A stretch of 64,000 bases of DNA from Sipunculus nudus (lineage: Eukaryota > Annelida > Sipuncula > Golfingiida > Sipunculidae): positions 15,876,164 to 15,940,163 of the forward strand of contig CM049315.1 of assembly GCA_026874595.1 (NCBI GenBank), given 5' to 3'. The notes under the pieces were generated by a model, which saw only the letters and a program-made list of their open reading frames with translations, did no database searches and was not told the origin of the DNA. Positions 34,310 to 64,000 of this stretch are shown piece by piece. Both the position numbers and the translations under genes were made by a program. Numbering within the stretch: the stretch's first letter is position 1; every line of letters starts with the position of its first letter.

Positions 34310-35653
34310 TGAAGGGTTTAGAACTAAGCTGAAACACATATAACATTTACTATTATTATTTATAATTAATGGTTGATTAATCATACACTGAAAAGGACAT
34401 AGTACGTTGGCCTATGCAGAATAATCCTACAGAATCTGCCCAGATACCCACCCAAAGTTTCATGGAAATTAGCCGTTTTTGCATAATTCTGCCAACAGAC
34501 CAACAAACCTACATGGGTGATAACACAATCTCCTTGGCAGTGGTAACAAAAAATTAAATACTAAAAATTACTTTCATGTGTTTTACGATCATGCAATTGC
34601 TACTTGTTACTTATGTCATGCCAACAGTAATAAAATATAGCTTCATTACATACTTTTTAAACCTTCAGTCTAACAAAATTTGTTGATGATATAACAATTC
34701 ACCATTAAGGAAAGCACACAGGATTGGCAAATTTTTGCGAAGGATGATAAAAACTATGGAAAAAATCTGAATTTTTTCAAGATAAAGAACTATGATATAT
34801 TTATTAATGATTTTCATGTGGCTACTGGTGTGTTATAGCATGTTGATTTGTCATCCATTAACCTTACCCTTGTGGTAATTCTGTCCGCCTAACCATGGAA
34901 GATGAGGGAATAACAGAACATCTGTGACACAGCAGGGCAGGGGTGCTGCCCAAGCCAGCCAGGCATGATTGATCTTTTACCAGGGAAGACGGTACTCCAT
35001 GCTTTGAAGTAACCAGAAGTGGGCTGGCTGCACTTGACAATGCAATATAACTGATATGGCCCCAAAGATACTTCAGTAAATGGCTCATTTTTTAAGCTTT
35101 TATTTCAAATTTCAAAATTTAATACCGGTAGTTTAAATTCATTTATGTGCATCATATGAAAATAAAATCAATGTTACTTACAGGGAATAAAATTCAACAC
35201 AGCAAAACAAATGTACTTTAAATTATAAGAGATCCCCTACAGTAAACATACTGTGGGGAAAAGCATAACTGTTAATGTTATATATTTTCAAATTACCTAA
35301 CTATACAAATTGAAAATATAATCATATTATGTTTAAAATCGTGAAACCAAGGGTCATGCATTTTTATGACATATTTCTATTCAAGAAATCTATAACTGTT
35401 TAGACAATTTTGGTACATATTTAACACAGGTCTATGTGATAGTAAATGGCATTTAAAACATGTTACATTGAAACAACATATATTTAGTCAACATTATTCC
35501 ATGTGATGCATTTCACTAGTGTCTGTCACACTGTGTGTCCATCCCACCAGCTGACTAATGCAATTACAAGTTGAAATAGGTCTCAACAGTCCCCATAAAA
35601 TGCATACTAAGTCATGTTAGCCATGAAGGCTAAGCTCTCTGAATGATTCACTG

Positions 35654-36002
35654 TCATAGTTCCACTCTGATTTCTCCACCATCAACTGGTATGCGACTGT
35701 CAACTTGCTTGGCTATGCTTGTGGCCATATAGGCCACATATACTGATATCACAAGTATCACTAAAATCAGACACACAAGTCTCTCAGCTCCCAGGTCCTT
35801 ACAGAACCTGTACCAGTCATCTTGTATACTTTTTAAGAGTGAAGTTCTGCTCCCTTGTACAGGTGGCTGTGGATCAAGTAATGGATCTGTCTCTTGTTGC
35901 TGTCCTGCTGTTCCAGGTTCAAGCCTCTCCAGTAATTCTATTGCTCTTGGTTCAACTCCCCTCCTCCTCATCAGCAGGTCAGGCGTGTCACCGTTATGGT
36001 TC
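35654..36002 (-). CDS. ANKRD46: ANKRD46 coding exon 2 with stop codon
   Basis: Acceptor TTTTTGTTGTCAG precedes 36002. The first base completes an Arg codon, then NHNGDTPDLLMRRRGVEP continues the last ankyrin repeat. Ends GGEIRVEL then TGA at 35656-35654. Confidence 0.92.
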
Positions 36003-36850
36003 CTGACAACAAAAAGAATATTTCACCCTTGAAGAGTACAGCTATCAGATCAAGACCAGTATAAGACCCTTGTTTTATATATTGAAGAGAATAATAAAAG
36101 AAATACGGCATAAATTGCAATATTTATATCCTGACATCAGCAACATACAGAATAATGTTATCACTTATGGCGGACGAACAGAAAAAACGTCAATATTTCC
36201 GATTTTCAACACATTGTTATTCCAAAACAATCAGTCAATTCATTAAATATCCCTTTTTTTTATACAAATTAATGTCTCTGTTACATATATACAATAATCT
36301 ACAGCATAATACCTATATATAAACTGTCTTATATACCTTTACAAAAAAAACCCTAAACTACACCTTTACTGATATATATGTATATTATTATTTACATAAC
36401 TGTAATTAAGGGTGATAATATTTTATGTAGTCCATTAAGTGATCAGTGAATTACCATCAAACATCACCAGTGAGGACACTGGTAATTCTGATCACGCTTC
36501 TCCACAAAGTTTTATTTTAAATGATTTTTAAATAACTATAAATTAATTTATCCCTAAGATAAATGAACCCACCTGCTAATCTGAGCACCATGTTCTAGTA
36601 GGCAGCTAATTGTTTCTACGTGGCCAGCATAATGTAGAGGGGTGTTGCCATGACAGTCCACGCAGTTAACCTCTGCCCCATGGTCCAGCAGTAGTCTCAG
36701 CACTGACGCCCTGCCCCGGGAACACGCCCAATGAACGCCCCTTCTCCCTCTCTCGTCCGGGGCGTTTGGGTCCCATCCTTCGTCTAGCAGAGATTTTAAT
36801 TCATTAATATTACCAGCAGCAGATACATTTGGGATAGTGAATTCTCCCAT
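35654..36850 (-). CDS. ANKRD46: Ankyrin repeat domain protein 46 homologue (gene span, 2 exons)
   Basis: Coding exons on the minus strand are 36850-36573 and 36002-35654, giving 208 residues (the vertebrate protein is about 230). The first ATG in frame is at 36850; the frame is open slightly further upstream but only through a TTG. Four ankyrin repeats occupy about residues 6-120, with clear GVHWACSRG and GNTPLHYAGH cores. An acidic, proline- and glutamine-rich linker follows. Then comes QDDWYRFCKDLG, which parallels the vertebrate WQEFVEDLG segment, and one membrane segment at about 168-186 (LVCLILVILVISVYVAYMA) with a short tail. This order of repeats plus C-terminal anchor identifies ANKRD46, predicted to face the cytosol from an internal membrane. 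It converges with the PRXL2C-like gene. Confidence 0.9.
36573..36850 (-). CDS. ANKRD46: ANKRD46 coding exon 1
   Basis: Starts MGEFTIPNVSAAGNINELKS and ends QIS plus two bases; donor AGCAG|GTGGGT. Encodes ankyrin repeats 1-3. Confidence 0.9.
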
Positions 36851-37023
36851 CCTTGATCTATTTTTTTTTCTACTCAAGTGTTGGCACTGTCGACCTTCAC
36901 CTTGCAGAATGTTGTTTACGTGCTCATTGACTGATACCTGCGTTATTACCGTTGACAGGGAGCAGTAGATTTCACGGCTGGGTACCAGGCTAAATCTTTA
37001 AGAGTAAGGTGCACTCTCTACAG

Positions 37024-37100
37024 TCAACCTTTGACCTTACGGTAAAGACCTGCCAAGAGAGCTTAGATGACCTGCCTTGGAATAGCCGTGACGTCACGTG
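37024..37100 (-). promoter_or_regulatory. Candidate ANKRD46 promoter elements: DR1-like site, CRE and E-box
   Basis: On the minus strand, AAGGTCAAAGGTTGA (37024-37038) resembles a DR1 nuclear-receptor site. TGACGTCA (37089-37096) is a perfect CRE and overlaps a CACGTG E-box (37095-37100). They lie 170-250 bases upstream of the ATG. Motif reading only. Confidence 0.4.
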
Positions 37101-37113
37101 AATGAGTAAGGTG

Positions 37114-37222
37114 CAATCTAGGTAGACTGGTGCCCTGCTCTATGATGGCCCTCAGCCAAGCATAGATTGGCCTAGAGCAGCGGTGCCATAATAGAGCGGG
37201 GTACCAGTCTACAATCTAGGTA
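37114..37222. mobile_element. Small hairpin element flanked by 11-bp direct repeats
   Basis: CAATCTAGGTA occurs at 37114-37124 and 37212-37222. Between them GTAGACTGGTGCCCTGCTCT and a 3' arm ending GGGGTACCAGTCTAC pair over 19 of 21 positions, with a loop of about 45 bases. The same end (GTACCAGTCTAC) appears near 11489. A foldback insertion with a target duplication is the simplest reading. Confidence 0.5.
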
Positions 37223-38319
37223 GCCCGGTAACCCGTAGCTTGTAGAATCAAAGATATACATGATCTTGGTACACCGGGTATTTGCAAATTTTGCGACCCA
37301 TTTCAGCAGGTACAATATCTGAAAAATACCTTAATTCATCTCATATACATTTTATAGAGTCTCACATGGATATAAAAAATGTAAACTATATGAAATTAAT
37401 TTCAGCACAGCACTTTATTTCATGAAAAGTTATAGCTCTGGCTAATTTAAGGCCCTATGTGTATCATCAATTTCAACACCGTTACAGACTTTAAGCAGTG
37501 CTTGGAATAATTATAAAAAATTGAGTTGGATATTTCCATGCTAATTCACGGTCCCACATAAATAATTTAGAAAAAATAAGAAAGGTTCACCTGTATGAAG
37601 TATTTTAATATAATAATATTGTTTAACCCTGTAAAATGCATATTTTTTATTTTATGAGTTACGTTTAAATAAAAATTACGGGAGATAAGAGCATTTTCTA
37701 ATATGTTTCAAGTCAATTTATTTTCTTAAGTTTATGTCTATTTTCAAAATAAAACGGTGTTGAAGGAGGATAAAGGTTATGAATTTCAATAAATGTAATC
37801 ATTGGCAAAATTATTACTTAAAGCAAGCAGACTCCTTGTCACCCCAGACTTAACGTGATAACTTTACAACGGATATATCCTATAAAACAATAGGATGGGT
37901 TTACACTCGCCACTTGATTCACTAATCAAGAAATTAGATCCCGGTCATTACAGGTGACATTTCCAGGTTCTTTTAAGGACGTGTATAAAAATACCAGACA
38001 ATCATACACCCAGATCAATAGAAACTATATGAGACATCAGGTTAAATTCACAAACATAATTCAAGACAATACATACAGAGACATAGATGTGAGTGTGTGT
38101 GTGTTGATGTGTCAATACGACAGTCCTTCACATTAAAAATACAAGATATTTACTGAGTCCATGGTTTGTATAAAAACAATAAAGTCCAGTTCCTTCAGAG
38201 ATCTCTGGTTACTGTTTTGTGTAGAATTTAGCGTATGGTTAGTACCATATAGTCTTTCTGAGTTTAGCGATCTTCAACTGATCTTGCTTGACAGCGACCC
38301 GGGTAGGTTTACGTTCACA

Positions 38320-38720
38320 TGAATGGTAATAGCTCTCTTTGTTTACATATGAGCTTAGAGTCCTTGACCTTACTCGTTTAGCAATTGTTTCACGGCTTAC
38401 AGCGATTATGTATCTAGGTCAAGCTGAACTAGGCCGGCAGGTGACGATGCTCTGTCGGCAGCACGGCTGTGATCTCGTGAGCTGGGCCCTTGCCTCATGT
38501 AGAAGCTTGCTTCTATGCCGTTCCTGGCGGGTTTAAGCGTTTCAATGTTCTTTCTGCCGTGCGTGCGTGCTGCCTCTTCAAGCTTCAAGACCCAACTGAA
38601 GCAGCGTCCCGCGTCTCTCCCTGAACTCTGACGTCACAATCGCCTGTGAACTGTGTACGGCGATCCGATTCTCTGATTGGCTTATGGCTCAAGTGTCCCA
38701 TATAAGGATATATGTGATCT
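38320..38720. promoter_or_regulatory. GC-rich, promoter-like stretch without an assignable gene
   Basis: GC and CpG content rises here. It holds a perfect CRE (TGACGTCA, 38629-38636) and, on the minus strand, a CCAAT box (AAGCCAATCAG, about 38660-38672). A minus-strand frame at 38406-38588 is open but unfamiliar. It could be the promoter of a non-coding RNA or a mobile-element end. From 37230 to 43170 I see no other gene. Confidence 0.25.
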
Positions 38721-39417
38721 AGTATGACTGCTAGCGTCCCCATGGCGACCCACATACCAGATGTAATACACGCAATGCGTGACACAGAAAATCAGCTGAT
38801 AGCCGATGGGATTTCATACAAGAATACACAATATATATATACAATCAAGACCTGTCAACGCTTTAGGATGACGCTTCACGTCAATATCAATAGAGAACAT
38901 GCAGACTTCGTTAAACTATGATACAAAACACCGTACATATTGTCACCGATTTTCTGGTGACACTCCTGTTATAATATTTCAAGTTTAAAATATAATAAAA
39001 TAACACAGTCGTCGTAATAAAAACTATAAAAGTCCTGAATAACATAATTATAAGTGAAAAGTAACGGTGTTGATGAATAATGGTGTTGAAAAAAAGATAT
39101 GATATTTATTCACACATGTAATCGCAATAAAAGTTGAAAAATTAGAAGATGTAAAGAAACTTGTAGAAGATTTTTTAAGTAACGGTTTTATTATACATGA
39201 AAAGTGCAAAAAATCATTGGCCTAATCATTTTTTAAAAAAATTAGAGGAAAATAATTTTCTTATTATGGCCTAGGGACAGGTAATTTTAATGACCTTTGA
39301 ACCATTAAGTATAGATTTAAAGCATTTTAGGTATTACTTTGTCAAATCAATAAGCCCAAATTAAGTAGAAAATATAAGATAATGAATTAAATCCAATCCC
39401 GAAAGAACAATGACAGA

Positions 39418-39576
<159 letters not shown>

Positions 39577-40518
39577 ATGGCACTGTGAATACTAGGGACA
39601 TAAATTTTCATGAATTGGGTCGTTTTCTGTAGAATGATCCTGAGATATTTTGAGTTAGCCTAGTCCACAGCCTCGATCAACTTGTCATAGAGTGACCTCT
39701 GGCGGAGATTGATGCGTTGAATCGAAAACGAGTTATTGCACGCTTACAGTGACTTTAACAATAAAGAGTAATTTTAATTAGTGAATGAAACATTTTCGTA
39801 GATAAAGACTATATATATACATTGTTTATTCTGTGTTGCGTTAGGTGTATAGTGATTAGGATTCACAACCGGACTCGTGAGCTGACGACCCACCAGCGGC
39901 ATCGTATATGCACACGACAACCCGTACCATTCAACATTGTTTGAAGAAACATTTAACGCAATTTTAAGAGAATTAAAGTGACGCTATTTTGGCTTACCTT
40001 AAAAAGATTTTAACCTGTGTCAACCGTTTGATCATTATCATATGTGTTTAACCTAATAGTAGATGCGATCGGCTCTGTCTACACTTTAACTCTGGCGAAC
40101 ATAGTTCGAACAGCCAGACCCAGACCTTATGCATAAATAAACATAAAATACTTTCTTGTTATGAAATGGTCATTTGATGGCGGGATATCTTGACATTTTT
40201 TTATTACATACAATTACATACAAAAGAAAACACCAACTACATAATTATACACAATCACATAATATATACATATTTAGTGCCTTTATATAATATTTACTTC
40301 ATTTTACTTTTAGTTCTTACAAAAAAGATGTCCTATTTATTGTTTAATATATAATAGATATATGACCAGGGAATTCTCAACTAATTATATTTTCACAATT
40401 TTTCCATTTTCTTTCATGAATCTGTAATTTACCATTACTTTTTGCTGTTTCAGTATAAATAATATCACAAAGAAAACATTTAAAATTTCTGAATGGAGGT
40501 TTTTTCTCCTCACACTGA

Positions 40519-40573
<55 letters not shown>
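40519..40573. repeat. (TA)n microsatellite
   Basis: Pure TA run downstream of the LINE fragment. Confidence 0.95.
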
Positions 40574-40575
<2 letters not shown>

Positions 40576-40671
40576 TTGCGATAAATAAAATGGCATTCAG
40601 CGTTATATCTTCATAAGTGCCTAAAATAACATTTTTTATATTCAGGTGCTTCAAATTTTAATATTCTTTCC

Positions 40672-41300
40672 TTTTTAAGCCTTTTTAAGTGAGTCAGATA
40701 TATCTGACCATAACTTCTTTACAAAAATACATTTCCATATGATATGTTCAAGTGTTACCTCCTCATCTTTACAAAATTTACAATGATTATCTTCTTTAAT
40801 ACCAAATTTATACAATAAAGGATTCAAAGTCAAGCATATATGCATTAAACAAAATTGAAAATACCTTAATTTTGTTGAGTTTGAATTTTTATAAATATTT
40901 TTAAAACCTCTAAAAATCAACTTTTCTTCTAAAACAAGTTCTTCTTTCCAGCTTGAACTTATTTTTTTCTGGTTTCATATATTTCATATTAATTAAATAA
41001 TTGTATACAAATCTCGATCTCTCAATTTTGAGTTTACCGGAATCTTGAGTATCTAATTGTTTCAAGTAGCCTTTCCAGTCTTTTGGAATGGCATCTAATA
41101 AGCAATCATAATGGAAAAAAAATACATTTCCCATGAAAGTTATTTTCCAATTCTTTATGCGTTAAAAGTCTGGACCCTTTTATTTTATATCTTTTCTTAT
41201 TATATCTCTGATATAATTGCATTTTAATATTTTTATATCTTTATATACAAAAAAAATGTCCGTCAATTTAGATGTGAGAGTTAAACCATATATTTTGGTG
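40672..41300 (-). pseudogene. LINE (non-LTR retrotransposon) ORF2 C-terminal fragment
   Basis: Two adjacent frames, 41134-40910 and 40920-40675, carry DAIPKDWKGYLK and then LNPLLYKFGIKEDNHCKFCK followed by EEVTLEHIIWKCIFVKKLW. The CxxC...HxxxxC pattern is the zf-RVT type zinc-binding tail found at the end of ORF2 in L1/Tx1-like elements. A frameshift near 40915 and stops upstream make it inactive. Reverse transcriptase itself is missing. Confidence 0.75.
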
Positions 41301-42358
41301 TAATGCATTTTATTTGTTGATCTCATCATAATTAAAATTATACCATGCTTTTATAACATAATAAAAAAATTGGATTTAAATTTAAAGACATTGATCACAA
41401 CTTTTGTCTTAAGGTTGCAATCAAGCATGAAATCTGCTTTTAGTGCATTAGTGAAAAGCACATGTAATTTTGTACCTACTTTTAATCTTTTAATCCAGGA
41501 GACTTTTGAAGCTTGTTCTTGTGTATCTATTTCTGTTACATCAACTCCCCCTTTCTTTTGACCCGATAAGTGTCATCCATTTGACTCTCTTTCTTCCCTT
41601 TGACCATACAAATTCACGCATCAATTTTGTTACTGTATTTTTAATTCAAGAATTAGGGGTTGGGAGAACACTTACAGGATCAGCTCTGTCTGTCCATCTC
41701 TGTTTATCATTAAATATATAATGATTTTAAATCAACATTTTCCCTATAAACACTGTTGAATGCTCTCTTTCCCGTTCTCTCTCGCATTCTCTGTTTCTCT
41801 CACCTCCTCCCTCCCTACCTCCATCCAGACTTATTAATAACATTTACACACTTTTGTATGTCGAATGTATCCTTTCATACAACTCTTAAGCACATTTTTT
41901 TCCTTATTGCTTTATCAAATGGTTTCAGGACACAATTTTCATGTATCACACAATACAATATATACTTATCAGATATAGTTTATGCTCATTTGAAAATGGG
42001 ATCTTCTTTTTTTTGTTTACAGCATTTTATTTCATGTTATAAATTGAATGTGTAGGATATTACCATACTTCAGCTAATCTTCACTTTCTTGCTTATTCTA
42101 CAATTGACAGGTGTTCATACGTTCCCATGGTTATTTTATGAACAAATATTCCTGTCACATAGTGATACTTCTAGATATATTTGAACATGAGAGACTCCTG
42201 CATGTTTAAATTAGTCCACAAAAGTGCACAGTTTTAGTTCAGCGAATATATATTTAATATTTGATTTTCACCAGTGAGCAGGGAAATTTCCTCTTAGTTT
42301 TTCCAATGCTAATATATATAAATATTGCATTTGCATTTGCTAAAATTTTCCAAAAATT

Positions 42359-42393
42359 AGCTGAGCAACGTGACCGATGGGTCCCTTTGTTAA
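42359..42393 (+). repeat. Solo right end of the AGCTCAGCTGAC family
   Basis: AGCTGAGCAACGTGACCGAT followed by GGGTCCCTTTG matches the right end of the full copies. Confidence 0.5.
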
Positions 42394-43170
42394 TTCATTA
42401 ACTTAGGCCAACAGTTAACGTAAACTTTGGACACATCCGTTATTTTGTTCAATTAAGTTTGCAAAAGGTCAAATATGGTTTTTCTCCCTTTTCTTGCATA
42501 TTGTTTTATACTTAAAAAAAAGAAGCGTGAAGTGAAATTACGCTGACCTTGGCAGATCAGGCTTATTTTAACTTCATATTTCAGTTTTAAATTAACCCTA
42601 AAGGGCTAAACAATATGTGCAGTATATATAAAACATTAGTTTATTTGTTCTGTACCTAGACTGATATGCATTATATATGGCTAAATTGTATGACTGTAGT
42701 TTTTGTAAAGAATGTCGATCTACTCAGTAGCAGAGATCACCAGTGATCACAGGCGTTGGATGAACGGTCCAAGTTGCCTGGGTCCTCCACGTTTTAGCTT
42801 CAAGGTTGCTTGTTTGTAAACAAATATTGAAGGTCAGGGTCGTGCAGAAAATAACACGCCGCTTACAACGCCGAATAAAAACATATTCCGATTCTTTTTC
42901 ATAATGCATGTTATTCTTTTATTTATTTTATTAGTTTTAATATACTACAGTAAATTAATCTACATGCGAGACTAGACAAAGCATAATCGTGAGGAAATAT
43001 TATTCCTCAATGTTGTAGGTGGCATTTACACTTGATCTCAGGACAGAGGAACGAGAAAGGCGAACTGAAAACGGAAATTATGGTGAATTGCTGGATCTGT
43101 ACAAGGACTGGGTCTCAGCTGGTCTGAACCATGGTCTCAGCTATATCTCTGAGAAAATCAACAAATTGAC

Positions 43171-61979
<18,809 letters not shown>

Positions 61980-62326
61980 CACATTAGGTGGTCCTAAGCA
62001 ATATTTATTTTTATACATTTTGACTGATCTCTGGTTTTTATACAGTGGCTACTATTTAAATGCAGCTAGGGCACAATTAATAGTAGATTGTATTGAACCA
62101 TTCTACTTGTTAAAAATCATGCTATGAAAGAGGTGCAAGTTTTTTTTTACATATTTTAGAGGATGATATATATTGAAATGATTTTCAATATCTTTACATG
62201 AATGTAACATACATGATAAATGTAGTTTTCATTGAAAAATCTGCAGAAAGCATTATTTGGGCAAGATAAAAGATGTATTTAATATTTTAGATATATTTAG
62301 GGACAAGCCAGTTAAACAGTAAACAG

Positions 62327-62332
62327 AATAAA
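62327..62332 (+). terminator. Candidate TMEM185 polyadenylation signal
   Basis: AATAAA about 350 bases after the stop codon; further AATAAA-like sites occur near 62905 and 63090. From here to 64000 nothing else is recognisable except short TA and TC runs. Confidence 0.4.
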
Positions 62333-64000
62333 CTTGTAGTAGTTTGTGTAAGGAATTTGTCTAAGTATTTATGACCAATTCATAATTGCACAGGAATTCT
62401 GAAATATGGTAGATATGTGTCAGTTTCAGAGCAACAAAGAAATGTATAAAATTTTAAAATGTGTTAAAGAAATAGTACTGATGGTTGGCCAGGGCTAATT
62501 TACATATGAGTCGAGCACATGCAGGCTTTATTTTTCAGAACTAATCCATACATTTAAAGCAAGACATGGGTCATTTAACCTGTAAAATTGTCTTAAAAGC
62601 ATGAAAAATTGGAATTAAAGATCTGGCAATATCAGGATTACTGAATTTTATCCATTAATTTTCATTAAACCTTATAAATCTATCAGTGACTCACATGGAC
62701 CATCTCCAATAGCCAGAATTCTCCTTTCACAGATTATAACAATTATGCATATTAAATATTCATCATTTTGTGAAGCAGTGGCAAATTTAGAATGTTCTGC
62801 GTAGTTGCTGTATGCATAAATATATACTGATGCTGTATATGTTAAATCTCATCATATTTATTACTATTTTCTTACACTTTTCACACAAAGAGGAATCAGT
62901 ATGATTGAATAAATGATATATCCTGTAGCTGCAGTATTAGGTAACTGTGGAAAGATTATGGATAAGGATGACAGCAACACTGTTGCAGGGTGGTTGGACT
63001 GTATAAATCTTGTTTCAAGTGAGCTGTTTAGTCTAAACAGCTAATTTTGTATTACTGCACAACCATGATACTGACCTTGTCATTTAATAAGAAAATAAAA
63101 ATAAAAATAAGGAACAGAAAATTTTATATTGTATTTGGAAAATCGTAACAAAATGTGTACATTTACTCTCTGCATTCAAGCTAATTCAGTCTAAAGATGC
63201 ATTAATTAAAACAATTTGATGCTGGGCTTGGAGGAAAAGCTTCTATTCAAGACGATGAAGGTCTCTATAGAGTTAAAGGTCTGAGAGATGACGGTACAGT
63301 AATACTAGCATAGTGAACCTCATTGAGAAGTGACCCGTACCTTGTATATACATATACACCAGTGGTTTGTATATACATATAAACCACTGGCTTCAAGTAC
63401 AGGATAAAGATGTATATACTGTGTTCCTGCAGCTGAACAGAGCTCTGGCAACTGGTAGTGGCTGCTGTGAATATATATAAGCTTTTTTGTATCAATCACT
63501 GGAATTTATATGTAGATGTTGATGTATATGTCAGTGGAAACGTCACAAGGGACCAATATAGTAAAGCTTTATATGTGTCAGACTGATATGCTTGCTCTCG
63601 CACTCTCTCTCTTTTTCTCTCTCTCTTCATATATATATATGTATGTATGTGTGTATAAATCTTAACATTAACATTTATTAAAAGATGGGTTACTAATTTA
63701 TATATTGAAATAAGCATGCTTTTACTTTGAAAGGAGTGCTGTGGTCCTTTTCTCTATTGTTCAAGTAACTGTTCTTAGTGTAAAGATATGGTTATCTATC
63801 ACCAGGGGGCACTCCAGTCTGCATTCAAAGGATATAAATAAAATATATATATATGCAAATATTCCATAAGTCAGATATAAATACATGCCTTGAAAATAAA
63901 AAGCATTGCTGATCTCTGATCATCTTTATTCCTAACTTAAATAAACATGCTTGCATTATAAACTGCATCGCTATTTAATGATTTGTAGGTAATTGTATCT

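Noticed and set aside
33260-34330. Possible SECIS elements around ATGA at 33474, 33645, 33684, 33784, 34056 and 34085
   Set aside because: None combined the non-canonical quartet with a paired helix of 8 or more bases and an AA apical loop. The best (33784) is too short and has two mismatches.
36850-36877. Nine extra residues at the ANKRD46 N-terminus (starting at 36877)
   Set aside because: That start is a TTG. The first ATG in the frame is at 36850 and leads directly into the ankyrin region.

Overview
The window looks like nuclear DNA of an invertebrate animal, most likely a bivalve or other mollusc. It is AT-rich, its genes are split by introns with GT/AG borders, and it is full of TA/CA/GA microsatellites, short inverted-repeat elements, decayed retroelements and minisatellites. 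Three conserved animal genes could be assembled exon by exon with matching splice phases. The mollusc call rests on remembered resemblance of one repeat family (GTCCGTCGTCCGTCC-rich) to bivalve repeats, so it is an inference.

Layout. 1-1.6 kb: first exon (minus strand) of a secreted coiled-coil protein. 1.6-4.3 kb: gene-free. 4.4-9.7 kb: a giant imperfect palindrome (foldback-type element, arms of about 2.1-2.3 kb). 9.8-16.8 kb: a nest of insertions, in which an old unidentified minus-strand reading frame is interrupted by a hAT-like MITE and apparently by a wrecked Ty3/gypsy retroelement. 17.4-21.0 kb: a second long-inverted-repeat element enclosing a broken gene of a family expanded in marine invertebrates.

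21.7-33.3 kb (+): a four-exon peroxiredoxin-like 2 gene (PRXL2C/AAED1-like, 212 residues). Exon 1 appears to read through an in-frame TGA placed exactly where the first Cys of the CxxC redox motif belongs, so the spliced motif would be Sec-Ile-Ala-Cys. I could not find a SECIS element by eye. Intron 2 is almost entirely a 6.4-kb array of a 46-bp minisatellite with 1012-bp higher-order repeats. 35.7-36.9 kb (-): a two-exon ANKRD46 homologue, convergent with the PRXL2C-like gene. 37-43 kb: mostly gene-free, with a LINE fragment and promoter-like GC-rich stretches.

43.2-62 kb (+): a complete seven-exon TMEM185 gene (372 residues). Its first intron holds a foldback element, a TA-flanked inverted-repeat transposon, repeat-family copies and a 59-bp minisatellite of about 41 units. 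Each unit copies the 3' splice site and first codons of exon 2. In both large arrays the repeat unit is built from the splice acceptor of the next exon, which is the most unusual structural theme of the window.

The three genes are ordinary cellular genes with no evident shared pathway: a thioredoxin-fold redox protein, a tail-anchored ankyrin protein and a multi-pass membrane protein. No tRNA, rRNA or CRISPR array was recognised.
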